Part shown: piece by piece, positions 1-5,034 of the stretch | Position numbering within the stretch: the stretch's first letter is position 1 | Layout of the letters: the number at the start of each line of letters is the position of its first letter | NCBI GenBank assembly: GCA_017959485.1 | Contig: JAGDAM010000347.1 | Span: forward strand, 1-5,034 | Reading direction: 5' to 3' | DNA from: Clostridia bacterium | GTDB lineage: Bacteria; Bacillota_A; Clostridia; Oscillospirales; CAG-272 | Length of the DNA: 5,034 nt | Made by a program: the position numbers and the translations under genes | Notes under the pieces: generated by a model | Database searches by the model: none | What the model saw: the letters and a program-made list of their open reading frames with translations, nothing else | Told to the model about the DNA's origin: nothing

Positions 1-396
1 GGCGACGGACACGGCCGCGTGGGCGTAGGACTCGGAAAGGCGATCGAGGTTCCCGAAGCGATCCGCAAGGGAATCGAAGACGCGAAGAAAAATCTCGTTA
101 CCGTTTCGATCAAGGATACGACCATTCCCCATCAGGTCATAGGCGTCTTCGGAGCCGGCAAGGTCCTGCTCAAGCCCGCCGCCCCCGGTACCGGTATCAT
201 CGCCGGTTCGAAGGTCAGAATGGTCCTCGAGGCCGCCGGTATCAGCAATATCAGAGCGAAGTGCCTCAGATCGAACAACCCCGTCAACGTTGTCAAGGCC
301 ACGATGGAAGGCCTTAAGGAACTCAGAACGATCGAAGAGGTCGCGAAGGTCCGCGGGATAGAGGTCGACGACGTAAAGGGAGGCGTAAGGAAATGA
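1..396 (+). CDS. rpsE: 30S ribosomal protein S5, 5'-truncated by the window edge
   Basis: S5 is a small-subunit protein near the mRNA entry and decoding region; it affects translational fidelity and binds 16S rRNA. The reading frame is open from base 1, so the gene begins upstream. The first visible residues are [14 protein letters not shown], the glycine-rich end of the N-terminal double-stranded-RNA-binding fold. The C-terminal domain follows, with PGTGIIAG and the [11 protein letters not shown] stretch typical of S5. There are 131 residues here against about 165 in the family, so roughly 35 N-terminal residues are missing. A GTG at position 19 lies in frame but is internal, because homologous sequence continues before it. 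The TGA stop overlaps the rpmD ATG as ATGA, which suggests translational coupling. Confidence 0.97.
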   Translation, partial: GDGHGRVGVGLGKAIEVPEAIRKGIEDAKKNLVTVSIKDTTIPHQVIGVFGAGKVLLKPAAPGTGIIAGSKVRMVLEAAGISNIRAKCLRSNNPVNVVKATMEGLKELRTIEEVAKVRGIEVDDVKGGVRK

Positions 397-590
397 AGAA
401 GGTTACGCTTATCAGATCCCTTATCACCTGCAAGCCGAATCAGAAGGCGACCGCCGATTCTCTCGGCCTTCGCAAGATCGGCGACTCGGTCATCCATGCC
501 GAGGGACCGGTGCTGAACGGCAAGATCAAGATCCTTTCCCACCTTGTTAAGGTCGAGGATTGCGACGGAAACGGAAAGGAGAACGCATGA
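393..590 (+). CDS. rpmD: 50S ribosomal protein L30
   Basis: L30 is a small large-subunit protein that binds 23S rRNA. The 65-residue product starts [17 protein letters not shown] and continues with [12 protein letters not shown] and SHLVKVED, the standard short bacterial L30 pattern. The family is usually about 58-60 residues. The extra residues are a polar C-terminal tail ([10 protein letters not shown]), and the DNA encoding it also carries the Shine-Dalgarno site of rplO. The start is set by a GGGAGG site at 378-383, 9 nt upstream, inside the end of rpsE. The start overlaps the rpsE stop as ATGA, and the stop overlaps the rplO start region. Confidence 0.96.
   Translation: MKKVTLIRSLITCKPNQKATADSLGLRKIGDSVIHAEGPVLNGKIKILSHLVKVEDCDGNGKENA
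575..581 (+). promoter_or_regulatory. Shine-Dalgarno site of rplO, inside rpmD
   Basis: AAAGGAG lies within the last codons of rpmD. It is 8 nt from the ATG at 590 and 5 nt from the ATG at 587. The spacing slightly favours 590, but use of either start is possible. Confidence 0.7.
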
Positions 591-1033
591 TGAAACTCAA
601 CGATCTTCGCCCCGCCGAAGGTTCTGTGAAGGCTTCCTTCCGCAAGGGAAGAGGCATCGGATCCGGCAACGGAAAGACCGCCGGCAAGGGACACAAGGGA
701 CAGAATGCGAGATCGGGCGGAGGAGTAAGGCCCGGCTTTGAGGGCGGCCAGTTCCCGATCTACAGACAGCTTCCCAAGAGGGGATTTGGCAACTCCAGAT
801 TCGCCACCGTTTACGCGACGGTCAACGTTGAGGACCTCAACCGCTTCGACGACGGATCGACGGTGGATCTCGACACCCTTCTCGCCGCTCGCGTCATCCG
901 CAAGCCCTATGACGGACTCAAGGTCCTCGGAAACGGCGAACTCAAGAAGAAACTCAACGTCAAGGCGTCGAAATTCTCTTCGGCCGCGAAGGAAAAGATT
1001 GAGGCAGCAGGCGGAACTACCGAGGAGGTATAA
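590..1033 (+). CDS. rplO: 50S ribosomal protein L15
   Basis: L15 is a large-subunit assembly protein that contacts 23S rRNA through a long basic N-terminal tail. The product is 147 residues, normal for the family. It shows [12 protein letters not shown], then the Gly/Lys/Arg-rich extension ([19 protein letters not shown], about residues 20-39), then the globular part with [15 protein letters not shown] and the C-terminal EKIEAAGG. Two tandem ATGs occur, at 587 and 590. I chose 590 because L15 proteins normally begin MKL and because the AAAGGAG site at 575-581 is then 8 nt away. Starting at 587 would add one Met at 5 nt spacing. The frame also stays open back to an ATG at 560, but that extension lies inside rpmD and has no family support. 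Confidence 0.95.
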   Translation: MKLNDLRPAEGSVKASFRKGRGIGSGNGKTAGKGHKGQNARSGGGVRPGFEGGQFPIYRQLPKRGFGNSRFATVYATVNVEDLNRFDDGSTVDLDTLLAARVIRKPYDGLKVLGNGELKKKLNVKASKFSSAAKEKIEAAGGTTEEV

Positions 1034-1035
1034 CG

Positions 1036-2364
1036 ATGTTTGCGACCTTTAGAAATGCCTGGAAGACGGCTGAGCTCCGTTCGAAGATCCTCTTCACGGC
1101 GCTCATAATGCTGATCTACAGACTTGGCGCATCGATCCCGCTGCCCTACATCTCCAACGACGCTCTTACCTACTTCAACAGCTATGCGAGAGGCTCGATC
1201 CTCGAGTATATGGACTTCCTCTCCGGAGGCGCGTTCGGTAACTCGACCCTCTTTGCTCTCTCGGTATCGCCCTACATCACCGCATCGATCGTTATCCAGC
1301 TTCTGACCGTTGCCATCCCGGCCCTTCAGGCCCTTTCCAAGGACGGCGAGGAGGGTAGAAAGAAGATAACCGCCATAACCAGATATGTGACCGTGGTTCT
1401 CGCCATCGTGACTGCCTACGGTTACATGAAGCTTATGGAAAACTACAATATGCTCGTTTCCGACATCACCTGGTTCGGCAAATTCGTCCTCATCGGATGC
1501 TACTGCGCCGGCGCCGCGATTATCATGTGGCTGGCCGAGAGAGTCAACGAGCACGGTATAGGCAACGGAGTATCGATGATACTCTTTGCCAATATAATTT
1601 CCCGCGTTCCCACGCTTGCCAACAGCGTCGGATCGATGGTCTACAACAAGACCGACGGCTTCAGATGGTGGGGAATACCCCTTGCGGTCCTTTCTCTCGC
1701 CATCACCCTTGCGATGATCATCTTCATCGTATGGTTCACCGAGTCTGAGAGACGCATCCCGATCCTCTACGCCAAGAGAGTCGTAGGACGCAAGATGTAC
1801 GGCGGACAGTCATCGAATCTCCCGATCAAGCTGAACATGTCGGGCGTTATGCCTATAATCTTCGCGAGCACGATCGCTTCGATCCCCGCGACGATCGGCG
1901 CCTTCTTCCCGAACAGCGGATTCAGCAAGTTCATGGAGAAATACTTCAACTACAATACCTGGTTGTATTTCATTATTTATCTGGCCCTTATTGTGGTTTT
2001 CGCCTACTTCTACATCATGATATCCTTCGATCCGGTCGAAGTATCCAACAATATACAGAAGAACGGCGGTTCGATCCCCGGGATCCGTTCCGGACGTCCC
2101 ACCATCCAGTATATCAAGAAGATACTCAACAGGATCACCCTGATCGGAGCGGTATTCCTCTGCATCGTCGCCGGGCTTCCGATGCTCGTCACGATCATCA
2201 ATCATCTGATAAACCCTGCCAGCACGACCTTCAACGGCATCGCGTTTGGCGGAAACTCTCTGCTGATCGTTGTCGGTGTCATTCTTGAGGTCGTCAGAGA
2301 CCTTGAGGCTCAGCTCGCTCTGCGCAGCTACGGCAAGTCTCAGACGAAGGGCATCTTCGGCTGA
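1036..2364 (+). CDS. secY: Preprotein translocase channel subunit SecY
   Basis: SecY is the pore of the SecYEG translocon in the cytoplasmic membrane. It exports preproteins with SecA and inserts membrane proteins co-translationally. The product is 442 residues, normal for the family, with about ten hydrophobic segments (roughly 18-37, 75-95, 117-134, 150-167, 178-198, 212-234, 267-290, 309-330, 366-386 and 400-420). The plug region is near 60-70, followed by the family stretch SVSPYITASIVIQLL. The cytosolic loop ERRIPILYAKRVVGRKMYGG (239-258) and the loop IPGIRSGRPT (347-356) are diagnostic; Arg351 corresponds to the arginine essential for SecA-driven translocation in E. coli. GAGGAGGT at 1022-1029, inside the end of rplO, is a strong Shine-Dalgarno site 6 nt from the ATG. 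The gap to rplO is 2 nt. Confidence 0.98.
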   Translation: MFATFRNAWKTAELRSKILFTALIMLIYRLGASIPLPYISNDALTYFNSYARGSILEYMDFLSGGAFGNSTLFALSVSPYITASIVIQLLTVAIPALQALSKDGEEGRKKITAITRYVTVVLAIVTAYGYMKLMENYNMLVSDITWFGKFVLIGCYCAGAAIIMWLAERVNEHGIGNGVSMILFANIISRVPTLANSVGSMVYNKTDGFRWWGIPLAVLSLAITLAMIIFIVWFTESERRIPILYAKRVVGRKMYGGQSSNLPIKLNMSGVMPIIFASTIASIPATIGAFFPNSGFSKFMEKYFNYNTWLYFIIYLALIVVFAYFYIMISFDPVEVSNNIQKNGGSIPGIRSGRPTIQYIKKILNRITLIGAVFLCIVAGLPMLVTIINHLINPASTTFNGIAFGGNSLLIVVGVILEVVRDLEAQLALRSYGKSQTKGIFG

Positions 2365-2393
2365 TGACCGCTCAGGTGAGGTTCAAATCATGA
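2364..2393 (+). other. Nine-codon mini-ORF bridging secY and adk (candidate coupling leader)
   Basis: The secY stop reads TGATG, so an ATG at 2364 opens immediately. It reads nine sense codons (MTAQVRFKS) and stops at the TGA of 2391-2393, which overlaps the adk start as ATGA. The adk Shine-Dalgarno site lies inside it. No well-placed Shine-Dalgarno site precedes it; the nearest purine run, GAAGGG at 2346-2351, is 12 nt away. It would have to be read by ribosomes re-initiating after secY. It may be chance. Confidence 0.25.
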
Positions 2394-3031
2394 ATCTGAT
2401 ACTGATGGGCGCGCCGGGTGCCGGCAAGGGCACACAGGCGGAACTCATTTCAGAGCGCGAGGGCATCCCGGCGATCTCGACCGGTCAGATACTTCGCAAC
2501 GCCATGAAGGCAGGGACCCCGCTCGGTCTCGAAGCCAGGTCATACGTCGAGTCGGGAGCTCTTGTTCCCGACGCGACGGTGATCGGGATCGTGAAAGAGT
2601 ACCTCGGGTCGGAGGAATGCAGGAAGGGATTCATCCTTGACGGATTCCCCCGTTCGACCGCTCAGGCGGTCGCGCTGAAGGAATTCGGCATTAAGATCGA
2701 CGCGGTGCTCTCGATAAACGTCTCCGACGAGCGTATCGTCAGGCGGATGTCGGGAAGGCGCGTATGCGAATGCGGAGCGTCATATCACATCGACTACCTG
2801 CCGCCCGCGAAGGAAGGCATCTGCGACAAATGCGGCAGAGAGCTTTTTATACGCAGGGACGACAGGCCGGAAACCGTACTGGCGCGTCTCAAGACCTACC
2901 ACGAAGAGACAGAGCCTCTCATCGAGTTCTACCGGAACGAAGGGATCCTCGTCGAAGTCGAAGGGCAGGAGCGTGTCGAAGACACGACCGCGCTGGTGAA
3001 GAAGGCGCTTGAGTGCGCCCTGAAGAAATGA
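2390..3031 (+). CDS. adk: Adenylate kinase, zinc-LID type
   Basis: Adenylate kinase is a cytosolic enzyme that interconverts ATP + AMP and 2 ADP. The product is 213 residues and covers the full long-form fold. The P-loop GAPGAGKGT is at 7-15 with Lys13. The AMP-binding part has STGQILR (30-36) and FILDGFPR (81-88, Arg88). The LID runs from about 122 to 159, with a GRRVC entry and Cys126, Cys128, Cys145 and Cys148, a zinc-type four-cysteine site. RRDDRPETVLAR at 155-166 supplies the usual LID and hinge Asp/Arg residues. Two features are unusual: the first cysteine pair is CxC rather than CxxC, and residue 33 is Gln where STGD is common. I chose the ATG at 2390 because the P-loop follows at the normal distance and GGTGAGG at 2375-2381 is 8 nt upstream. 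The frame stays open further upstream, but only as out-of-frame secY. Confidence 0.97.
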   Translation: MNLILMGAPGAGKGTQAELISEREGIPAISTGQILRNAMKAGTPLGLEARSYVESGALVPDATVIGIVKEYLGSEECRKGFILDGFPRSTAQAVALKEFGIKIDAVLSINVSDERIVRRMSGRRVCECGASYHIDYLPPAKEGICDKCGRELFIRRDDRPETVLARLKTYHEETEPLIEFYRNEGILVEVEGQERVEDTTALVKKALECALKK

Positions 3032-3783
3032 TCCCGCTGAAGAACAGACTTCAGATAGAGGAAATGAAGAAGGCGGGCAGGATCACCGCGGAAGCCATGG
3101 CTGCCGCTGTGGAAGCGGTCCGGGAGGGCATCTCGACATGGGAGCTCGACAGGATCGTCAGACACCGGATCGAAAGAAACGGCGCTCGCCCCACATTCCT
3201 CGGATACGGAGGATTTCCCGGATCGGCATGCATCAGCATCAACGACGAGGTCATCCACGGCATTCCCTCGAGGAGCAGGATATTGCATGAAGGCGATATC
3301 GTAAAGCTCGACCTCGGTGCATTCTATCACGGTTTTACCGGCGATATGGCCAGGACGGTCGCGGTCGGAAGGATCTCGGATGACGCCGCCCGCCTCATCA
3401 GGGCGGCAAAGGAAAGCTTCGAGGCCGGCGTCTCCGCCTTCAAAGAGGGCGGAAGGATCGGCGATATCGGCAGCGCGATCCAGACCAGAGCCGAATCCGA
3501 CGGCTTCAGCGTGGTGCGCAGATACATCGGCCACGGAGTCGGAAGAGAACTCCACGAGGATCCCGAGGTACCGAATTACGGAACTCCCGGACGCGGGGTC
3601 AGACTTCAGGTCGGCATGACGCTTGCCATAGAACCGATGATCAACATGGGGAGGCCGGAGGTATACGAGCTGGACGACGGATGGACGGTCAAGACCGCCG
3701 ACGGTTTGCTGTCAGCTCATTACGAGAATTCGGTCGCTCTTACCGAAGACGGTCCGGTGATCCTGACCGCGCTCGACGTTTAA
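3028..3783 (+). CDS. map: Methionine aminopeptidase, type I
   Basis: This cytosolic metalloenzyme removes the initiator Met from new proteins when the second residue is small. The product is 251 residues, a normal length for type Ia bacterial MetAP without an N-terminal extension. The pita-bread fold ligands are all visible: Asp95 (KLDLG), Asp106 (TGDMART), His169 ([12 protein letters not shown]), Glu202 (AIEPM) and Glu233 ([11 protein letters not shown]). The substrate-site histidines His77 (VIHGIP) and His176 are also present. The ATG at 3028 overlaps the adk stop as ATGA and gives the family-like start [19 protein letters not shown]. No good Shine-Dalgarno site precedes it, so translation probably depends on coupling to adk. 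An upstream in-frame GTG at 3013 would only add five residues. Confidence 0.97.
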   Translation: MIPLKNRLQIEEMKKAGRITAEAMAAAVEAVREGISTWELDRIVRHRIERNGARPTFLGYGGFPGSACISINDEVIHGIPSRSRILHEGDIVKLDLGAFYHGFTGDMARTVAVGRISDDAARLIRAAKESFEAGVSAFKEGGRIGDIGSAIQTRAESDGFSVVRRYIGHGVGRELHEDPEVPNYGTPGRGVRLQVGMTLAIEPMINMGRPEVYELDDGWTVKTADGLLSAHYENSVALTEDGPVILTALDV

Positions 3784-3788
3784 AGAAT

Positions 3789-3795
3789 GGGGTGA
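3789..3795 (+). promoter_or_regulatory. Shine-Dalgarno site that decides the infA start
   Basis: GGGGTGA is a good match to the GGAGGTGA anti-SD complement. It lies 5 nt before the CTG at 3801. It overlaps the GTG at 3792, so it cannot serve that codon, and no comparable site precedes the GTG. Confidence 0.65.
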
Positions 3796-3800
3796 TTACT

Positions 3801-4019
3801 CTGCCTAAAGACGATGTTGTCGAATTTGAAGGAACGGTGATCGAGGCTCTGCCCAACACCGTGTTCAAGGTCCAGCTTCCGAACGGCCATATAGTGACCG
3901 CTCATATTTCAGGAAAGCTTCGCCTGAATTACATCAGAATCCTGCCCGGTGACCATGTCAAGGTCGAGGTCTCGATCTACGATCTGACAAAAGGCCGTAT
4001 AACCTGGCGAACCAAATAA
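3801..4019 (+). CDS. infA: Translation initiation factor IF-1, apparent CTG start
   Basis: IF-1 is an OB-fold protein that binds the 30S A site during initiation and works with IF-2 and IF-3. From the CTG at 3801 the product is exactly 72 residues, the usual IF-1 length. It aligns from its first residues with the common MxKxDVIEVEGTV opening (here [12 protein letters not shown]). It continues with [10 protein letters not shown], the [18 protein letters not shown] core (34-51) and [10 protein letters not shown] at the C-terminus. There is no in-frame ATG near the start. The only conventional alternative is GTG at 3792, which adds MIT before the leucine but overlaps the Shine-Dalgarno site. An automatic caller limited to ATG/GTG/TTG would give 3792-4019, 75 residues. 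The identity is certain; the exact start is not. The gap from map is 17 nt. Confidence 0.93.
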   Translation: MPKDDVVEFEGTVIEALPNTVFKVQLPNGHIVTAHISGKLRLNYIRILPGDHVKVEVSIYDLTKGRITWRTK

Positions 4020-4033
4020 CCGCGACATATAAT
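4004..4033 (+). promoter_or_regulatory. Candidate internal promoter before rpmJ
   Basis: A perfect TATAAT -10 hexamer at 4028-4033 sits in an AT-rich gap of otherwise GC-rich DNA. The best -35 at suitable distance is CTGGCG at 4004-4009 (18-nt spacer, 3 of 6 matches to TTGACA), inside the infA 3' end. There is no TG extended -10. The -35 is weak, so this is a tentative call. It would drive rpmJ-rpsM-rpsK-rpsD separately from the upstream spc genes. Confidence 0.35.
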
Positions 4034-4055
4034 TAATCAGAAAGGAATGGTTGAA

Positions 4056-4169
4056 ATGAAAGTCAAGCCATCCGTAAAGAAGATCTGCGAAAAATGCAAG
4101 ATCATAAAGAGACACGGCCGTGTAATGGTCATCTGCGAGAATCCCAAGCACAAACAGCGCCAGGGCTGA
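4056..4169 (+). CDS. rpmJ: 50S ribosomal protein L36, zinc-binding form
   Basis: L36 is the smallest large-subunit protein; it binds 23S rRNA and helps organise its local structure. The product is 37 residues, a typical length, starting [11 protein letters not shown]. The complete zinc ribbon is present: Cys11, Cys14, Cys27 and His32. This makes it the C+ form, as opposed to the zinc-free paralogue that some bacteria express under zinc shortage. AAAGGA at 4041-4046 is 9 nt from the ATG. An in-frame ATG at 4047 would add MVE but directly abuts this site, leaving no spacing, and it departs from the family N-terminus. The gap from infA is 36 nt, AT-rich, with a possible promoter. Confidence 0.96.
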   Translation: MKVKPSVKKICEKCKIIKRHGRVMVICENPKHKQRQG

Positions 4170-4210
4170 CCGCAGTATTCACAGTGTTTTAAGAAGAAAG
4201 GAAAAACAGA

Positions 4211-4585
4211 ATGGCTCGTATAGCTGGTGTTGATATTCCCAACGCAAAGCGTATTGAAATCGCCCTTACCTACATCTACGGTATAGGACGCAAAAGCTCG
4301 AACGACATTCTTGCCAAGACCGGCATCAATCCGGATACCCGCGCCAAGGATCTTACCGAGGACGAGGTCGCAAAGCTCCGTGACGTGATTGAGAACAACT
4401 ACGTGGTCGAAGGAGATCTCCGCCGCGACGTGAACCTCAATATCAAGAGGCTTGTTGAGATCAACTGCTACCGCGGCATAAGACACAGAAAGGGTCTGCC
4501 GGTCAGAGGTCAGAGGACCAAGACCAACGCCAGAACCCGCAAAGGTCCGGTCAAGACGATCGCCAACAAGAAGAAAGGAGCATAA
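4211..4585 (+). CDS. rpsM: 30S ribosomal protein S13
   Basis: S13 sits in the head of the small subunit, contacts 16S rRNA, takes part in bridges to the large subunit, and has a C-terminal tail reaching the P-site tRNA. The product is 124 residues, slightly above the E. coli length and normal for Gram-positives. It starts [20 protein letters not shown], with [10 protein letters not shown] near 22-31 and the S13 signature [20 protein letters not shown]. It ends in a very basic tail ([16 protein letters not shown]). AAAGGA at 4197-4202 lies 8 nt before the ATG. The 41-nt gap after rpmJ holds this site and no clear hairpin. This is the first gene of the alpha-operon block. Confidence 0.98.
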   Translation: MARIAGVDIPNAKRIEIALTYIYGIGRKSSNDILAKTGINPDTRAKDLTEDEVAKLRDVIENNYVVEGDLRRDVNLNIKRLVEINCYRGIRHRKGLPVRGQRTKTNARTRKGPVKTIANKKKGA

Positions 4586-4594
4586 AAAAGCATT

Positions 4595-4993
4595 ATGGCT
4601 AAAGTTGCTGCTAAGAAGGTCATCAAAAAGCGCCGCGAACGCAAGAACATACCCTACGGGCAGGTTCATATCCGCGCTACCTTCAACAATACCATCGTAA
4701 CCGTTACCGATAACGAAGGCAACGTCATTTCCTGGGCCTCCGCCGGCGAGCTCGGCTTCAAGGGTTCAAGAAAATCCACTCCTTTCGCCGCTTCCCAGGC
4801 TTCCGAGACTGCCGCCAAGGCTGCCATGGAGCACGGGCTCAAGTCGGTAGAGGTCTATGTAAGAGGCCCCGGTCAGGGTCGTGAGTCGGCTATCCGCGCG
4901 CTTGACACAGTCGGACTTCACGTAACTCTCATCAGAGACGTTACTCCCGTCCCGCACAACGGATGCAGACCGCCCAAGCGCCGTCGCGTCTAA
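4595..4993 (+). CDS. rpsK: 30S ribosomal protein S11
   Basis: S11 lies on the platform of the small subunit, next to the mRNA exit side of the E site, and binds 16S rRNA with S6 and S18 nearby. The product is 132 residues, close to the usual 127-131. It has a basic N-terminal tail ([18 protein letters not shown]), then [30 protein letters not shown], the [15 protein letters not shown] loop and the C-terminal [18 protein letters not shown] signature. The gap after rpsM is 9 nt. The only strong Shine-Dalgarno-like site, AAAGGAG at 4574-4580 in the end of rpsM, is 14 nt from the ATG, longer than usual. Coupling to rpsM may compensate. The chosen ATG gives the family MAK start. Confidence 0.97.
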   Translation: MAKVAAKKVIKKRRERKNIPYGQVHIRATFNNTIVTVTDNEGNVISWASAGELGFKGSRKSTPFAASQASETAAKAAMEHGLKSVEVYVRGPGQGRESAIRALDTVGLHVTLIRDVTPVPHNGCRPPKRRRV

Positions 4994-5020
4994 TGACAAT
5001 CTCTATGGAGGAATCTAATT

Positions 5021-5034
5021 ATGGCAAGATACAC
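5021..5034 (+). CDS. rpsD: 30S ribosomal protein S4, first codons only
   Basis: Only four full codons, MARY, and the first two bases of a fifth (AC, hence Thr) are inside the window. MARYT is a common opening of S4 in Clostridia. The position directly after rpsM-rpsK is where rpsD sits in Firmicute alpha operons. GGAGGA at 5007-5012 is a strong Shine-Dalgarno site 8 nt upstream. S4 is a primary 16S rRNA-binding protein and, in several bacteria, the translational repressor of this operon. The identity rests mainly on gene order and this short match. Confidence 0.85.

Noticed and set aside
560..589. N-terminal extension of L15 from the ATG at 560
   Set aside because: It lies within rpmD, lacks a Shine-Dalgarno site and adds residues absent from the L15 family.
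907..1554. Long open frame on the minus strand (215 codons) across rplO and secY
   Set aside because: It is antisense to two certain genes, has no recognisable family and no gene-like context. It is the kind of shadow frame common in GC-biased coding DNA.
2345..2359. Possible hairpin CGAAG-GGCAT-CTTCG just before the secY stop
   Set aside because: The stem is only 5 bp, lies inside coding sequence and has no following T-run, so it is not a terminator. Transcription must continue into adk.
4170..4210. rpmJ-rpsM gap examined for a terminator or an S4-binding leader structure
   Set aside because: It contains a short TTTT run but no stem of useful length before it. No clear structure is visible by eye; an RNA folding calculation on 4160-4230 would be needed.
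4037..4669. Minus-strand open frame (210 codons) opposite rpmJ, rpsM and rpsK
   Set aside because: It lies entirely opposite conserved ribosomal-protein genes, has no recognisable domain, and all evident genes run on the + strand.
4993..5034. ATG overlapping the rpsK stop (TAATG) and open to the window end
   Set aside because: It runs out of frame into rpsD, has no Shine-Dalgarno site of its own and is cut by the window edge, so it cannot be supported.

Overview
This window is an ordinary bacterial chromosomal segment: the end of the spc ribosomal-protein operon running into the start of the alpha operon. All genes are on the + strand and packed head to tail. The order is rpsE (3' part), rpmD, rplO, secY, adk, map, infA, rpmJ, rpsM, rpsK and the first codons of rpsD. 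It is typical of Firmicutes. The embedded adk and map genes, the Cys-rich zinc-type LID in adenylate kinase, the composition (GC-rich by eye) and free use of AGA/AGG arginine codons next to CGC suggest a GC-rich member of the Clostridia, perhaps near Oscillospirales. That placement is inference and was not tested by any search.

Layout: 1-1033 holds three ribosomal proteins (S5, L30, L15). The S5/L30 stop and start overlap as ATGA, and L30/L15 overlap within ATGATG. 1036-2364 is the SecY translocon channel, only 2 nt after L15. 2390-3783 holds adenylate kinase and type I methionine aminopeptidase, again joined by an ATGA overlap. 3801-4169 holds IF-1 and the 37-residue zinc protein L36. 4211-5034 starts the alpha-operon block with S13, S11 and the start of S4. 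No gap exceeds about 45 nt. No intrinsic terminator, RNA gene, mobile element or CRISPR array was seen.

The genes serve protein production: ribosome assembly (S5, L30, L15, L36, S13, S11, S4), initiation (IF-1), N-terminal Met removal from new chains (MetAP), membrane insertion and export (SecY), and adenylate balance (Adk).

I found no undescribed system. The points worth a second look are small. infA appears to start at CTG (or, less well supported, at GTG). The adenylate kinase has a shortened CxC in its zinc site and Gln where the STGD motif usually has Asp. A nine-codon mini-ORF exactly bridges secY and adk. A perfect TATAAT box lies in the AT-rich gap before rpmJ.
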